In this document: positions 63,230 through 64,000 of the stretch, piece after piece
Position numbering within the stretch: position 1 is the first letter of the stretch
Layout: the number at the start of each line of letters is the position of its first letter
NCBI GenBank assembly: GCA_963803845.1
Contig: CAWDNZ010000005.1
Location: 2,046,001-2,110,000 of the forward strand
Length of the DNA stretch: 64,000 nucleotides
Direction of reading: 5' to 3'
Source: JABDIY01 sp963803845
Lineage (GTDB): Bacteria; Actinomycetota; Acidimicrobiia; Acidimicrobiales; SZUA-35
The notes under the pieces: model-generated
The model's input: only the letters and a program-made list of their open reading frames with translations
Told to the model about the DNA's origin: nothing
Databases searched by the model: none
Translations under genes and position numbers: made by a program

Positions 63230-63934
63230 GTGGTCCGGGTTCTCTTGGATGGGAAATTGGTGGTCGTGATTCACATCAATGTCACCGTCACGCCCGCTGA
63301 TTCGGCGCTCCCGCCGATCGTCTTCACCCATGGCTGGGTGGATGACAGCACGGTGTGGGATGGCGTCCGCCAGGAACTGAACGATCGCACCACTGCCGCA
63401 TGGGATCTTCGCGGCCACGGCCGATCCGATGCGCCTCCGCCTGGACAGTACGGGCGGGACCTGGTGCTGGCTGACCTCCAGCAAGTCCTCAGCCGGTTCG
63501 ACGAGCCGGTGGTCCTGGCTGGTCACTCGCTGGGCGGATATCTAAGCCTGGCCTACACACTGCTCCACCCTGAACAGGTGGCCGGTTTGGCACTCATCGC
63601 AGCAGGGCCTGGGTTCCGGAACGTAGAGGCCCGAGAGCAGTGGAATCGGGCGGTCGACGTCTCCGCCACGAAACTCGATGTGCCGGCCGGGAGCGAAGAG
63701 ATCTCAAAACACACCGACTCCTGGGTAATGGATGAACTTGAAACGATCACTGCACCAACCGTTGTGATCGTTGGCGAGAACGACAAACGATTCCAACCGG
63801 CCATGAAGGTCTTCGAGGCGAAACTGAACGTGGTTCACTCCGCTGTCGTCGACGGCGCCGGCCATGGCGTGCACCGCAAGTATCCCGTACCGGTGGCTGC
63901 GGCGATCCGGCAGCTCGATGTCGCCCGCAGCTAG
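63230..63934 (+). CDS. Alpha/beta hydrolase
   Basis: A 234-aa alpha/beta hydrolase. IVFTHGWVDDSTVWDGVRQE, AAWDLRGHGRSDAPP, the nucleophile elbow LAGHSLGGYLSLAYT, the acid in VIVGENDKRFQ and the His in VDGAGHGVHRKYP make a full triad. The cap is short. The start is uncertain: GTG 63230 is the longest, but it leaves only 11 bp from the divergent MaoC-like gene, and GTG 63260 or 63266 also fit. Substrate unknown. Confidence 0.78.
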   Translation: MVRVLLDGKLVVVIHINVTVTPADSALPPIVFTHGWVDDSTVWDGVRQELNDRTTAAWDLRGHGRSDAPPPGQYGRDLVLADLQQVLSRFDEPVVLAGHSLGGYLSLAYTLLHPEQVAGLALIAAGPGFRNVEAREQWNRAVDVSATKLDVPAGSEEISKHTDSWVMDELETITAPTVVIVGENDKRFQPAMKVFEAKLNVVHSAVVDGAGHGVHRKYPVPVAAAIRQLDVARS

Positions 63935-63950
63935 ATCACACCGTGATCTA
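63932..63950 (+). terminator. Perfect hairpin after the hydrolase
   Basis: TAGATCAC (63932-63939) pairs with GTGATCTA (63943-63950) around ACC and overlaps the stop codon. The last 50 bp of the window show nothing more. Confidence 0.6.
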
Positions 63951-64000
63951 CCACGTTTCTCATACGGTCAGGTTGAGCCACTGATAGAGACGCCAGCCGC

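Overview
The window reads as a chromosomal stretch of a high-GC Gram-positive bacterium, most likely an Acidimicrobiia-type actinobacterium. The evidence is indirect: a deazaflavin (F420)-type nitroreductase and an F420-type LLM oxidoreductase, two acyl-CoA dehydrogenases, an acyl-CoA ligase and a MaoC-like hydratase, an AfsR/SARP regulator, many GTG/TTG starts, 1-4 nt gene overlaps, and Thr/Ser-rich linkers after single membrane anchors. No rRNA, intact tRNA, CRISPR array or intact insertion sequence is visible.

Layout. 0-11.7 kb: end of a PRC-barrel gene, acyl-CoA ligase, a frameshifted alpha-glucan phosphorylase, a PAS/GAF/PP2C phosphatase, a tRNA-Leu-like relic, and an ECF sigma factor coupled to a putative membrane partner. 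11.7-20.4 kb: SARP regulator, rhodanese, CopB-type ATPase coupled to a lipoprotein, and small regulators and enzymes. 20.6-24.5 kb: a three-gene set of N-formylglutamate amidohydrolase-like protein, ATP-grasp ligase and DUF1704 metallopeptidase (the family of the MATCAP tubulin detyrosinase). 24.7-29.3 kb: PHA synthase, a hydrolase, a divergent TetR regulator and a MetE-like methyltransferase. 29.5-36.3 kb: a secreted protein with two identical SOD-like domains, gene fragments, an intact MazEF pair, a decayed VapBC-like pair and an acyl-CoA dehydrogenase. 36.6-46.6 kb: an accessory stretch carrying six copies or part-copies of a composite repeat built around the 3' end of an acyl-CoA dehydrogenase gene; it also holds an alditol oxidase-like flavoenzyme and a TetR-controlled hchA-nitroreductase-dsbA operon. 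46.6-64 kb: the intact acyl-CoA dehydrogenase, membrane proteins, yaaA, a thiamine transporter thiBPQ behind a TPP riboswitch, a DrrAB-like exporter, an aminotransferase, a DUF4173 protein, an LLM oxidoreductase, a MaoC-like protein and a hydrolase.

The most notable item is the dsbA-like gene at 41307-41933 (minus strand). Its first catalytic Cys codon is an in-frame UGA, giving U-P-F-C in place of C-P-F-C. The true start overlaps the upstream nitroreductase stop as TGATG, the readthrough product has the normal family length, and a hairpin fitting the bacterial SECIS pattern lies 12 nt after the UGA. I read it as a selenocysteine-containing DsbA/FrnE-like oxidoreductase in an electrophile or redox stress operon. 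Ordinary gene calling would truncate it at an internal GTG and lose the active site.

Second is the DUF1704/ATP-grasp/FGase set, which looks like a complete make-and-cleave amide-bond system of unknown substrate. Third is the dispersed composite repeat, whose 35-bp identical core flanks about 10 kb of accessory DNA.
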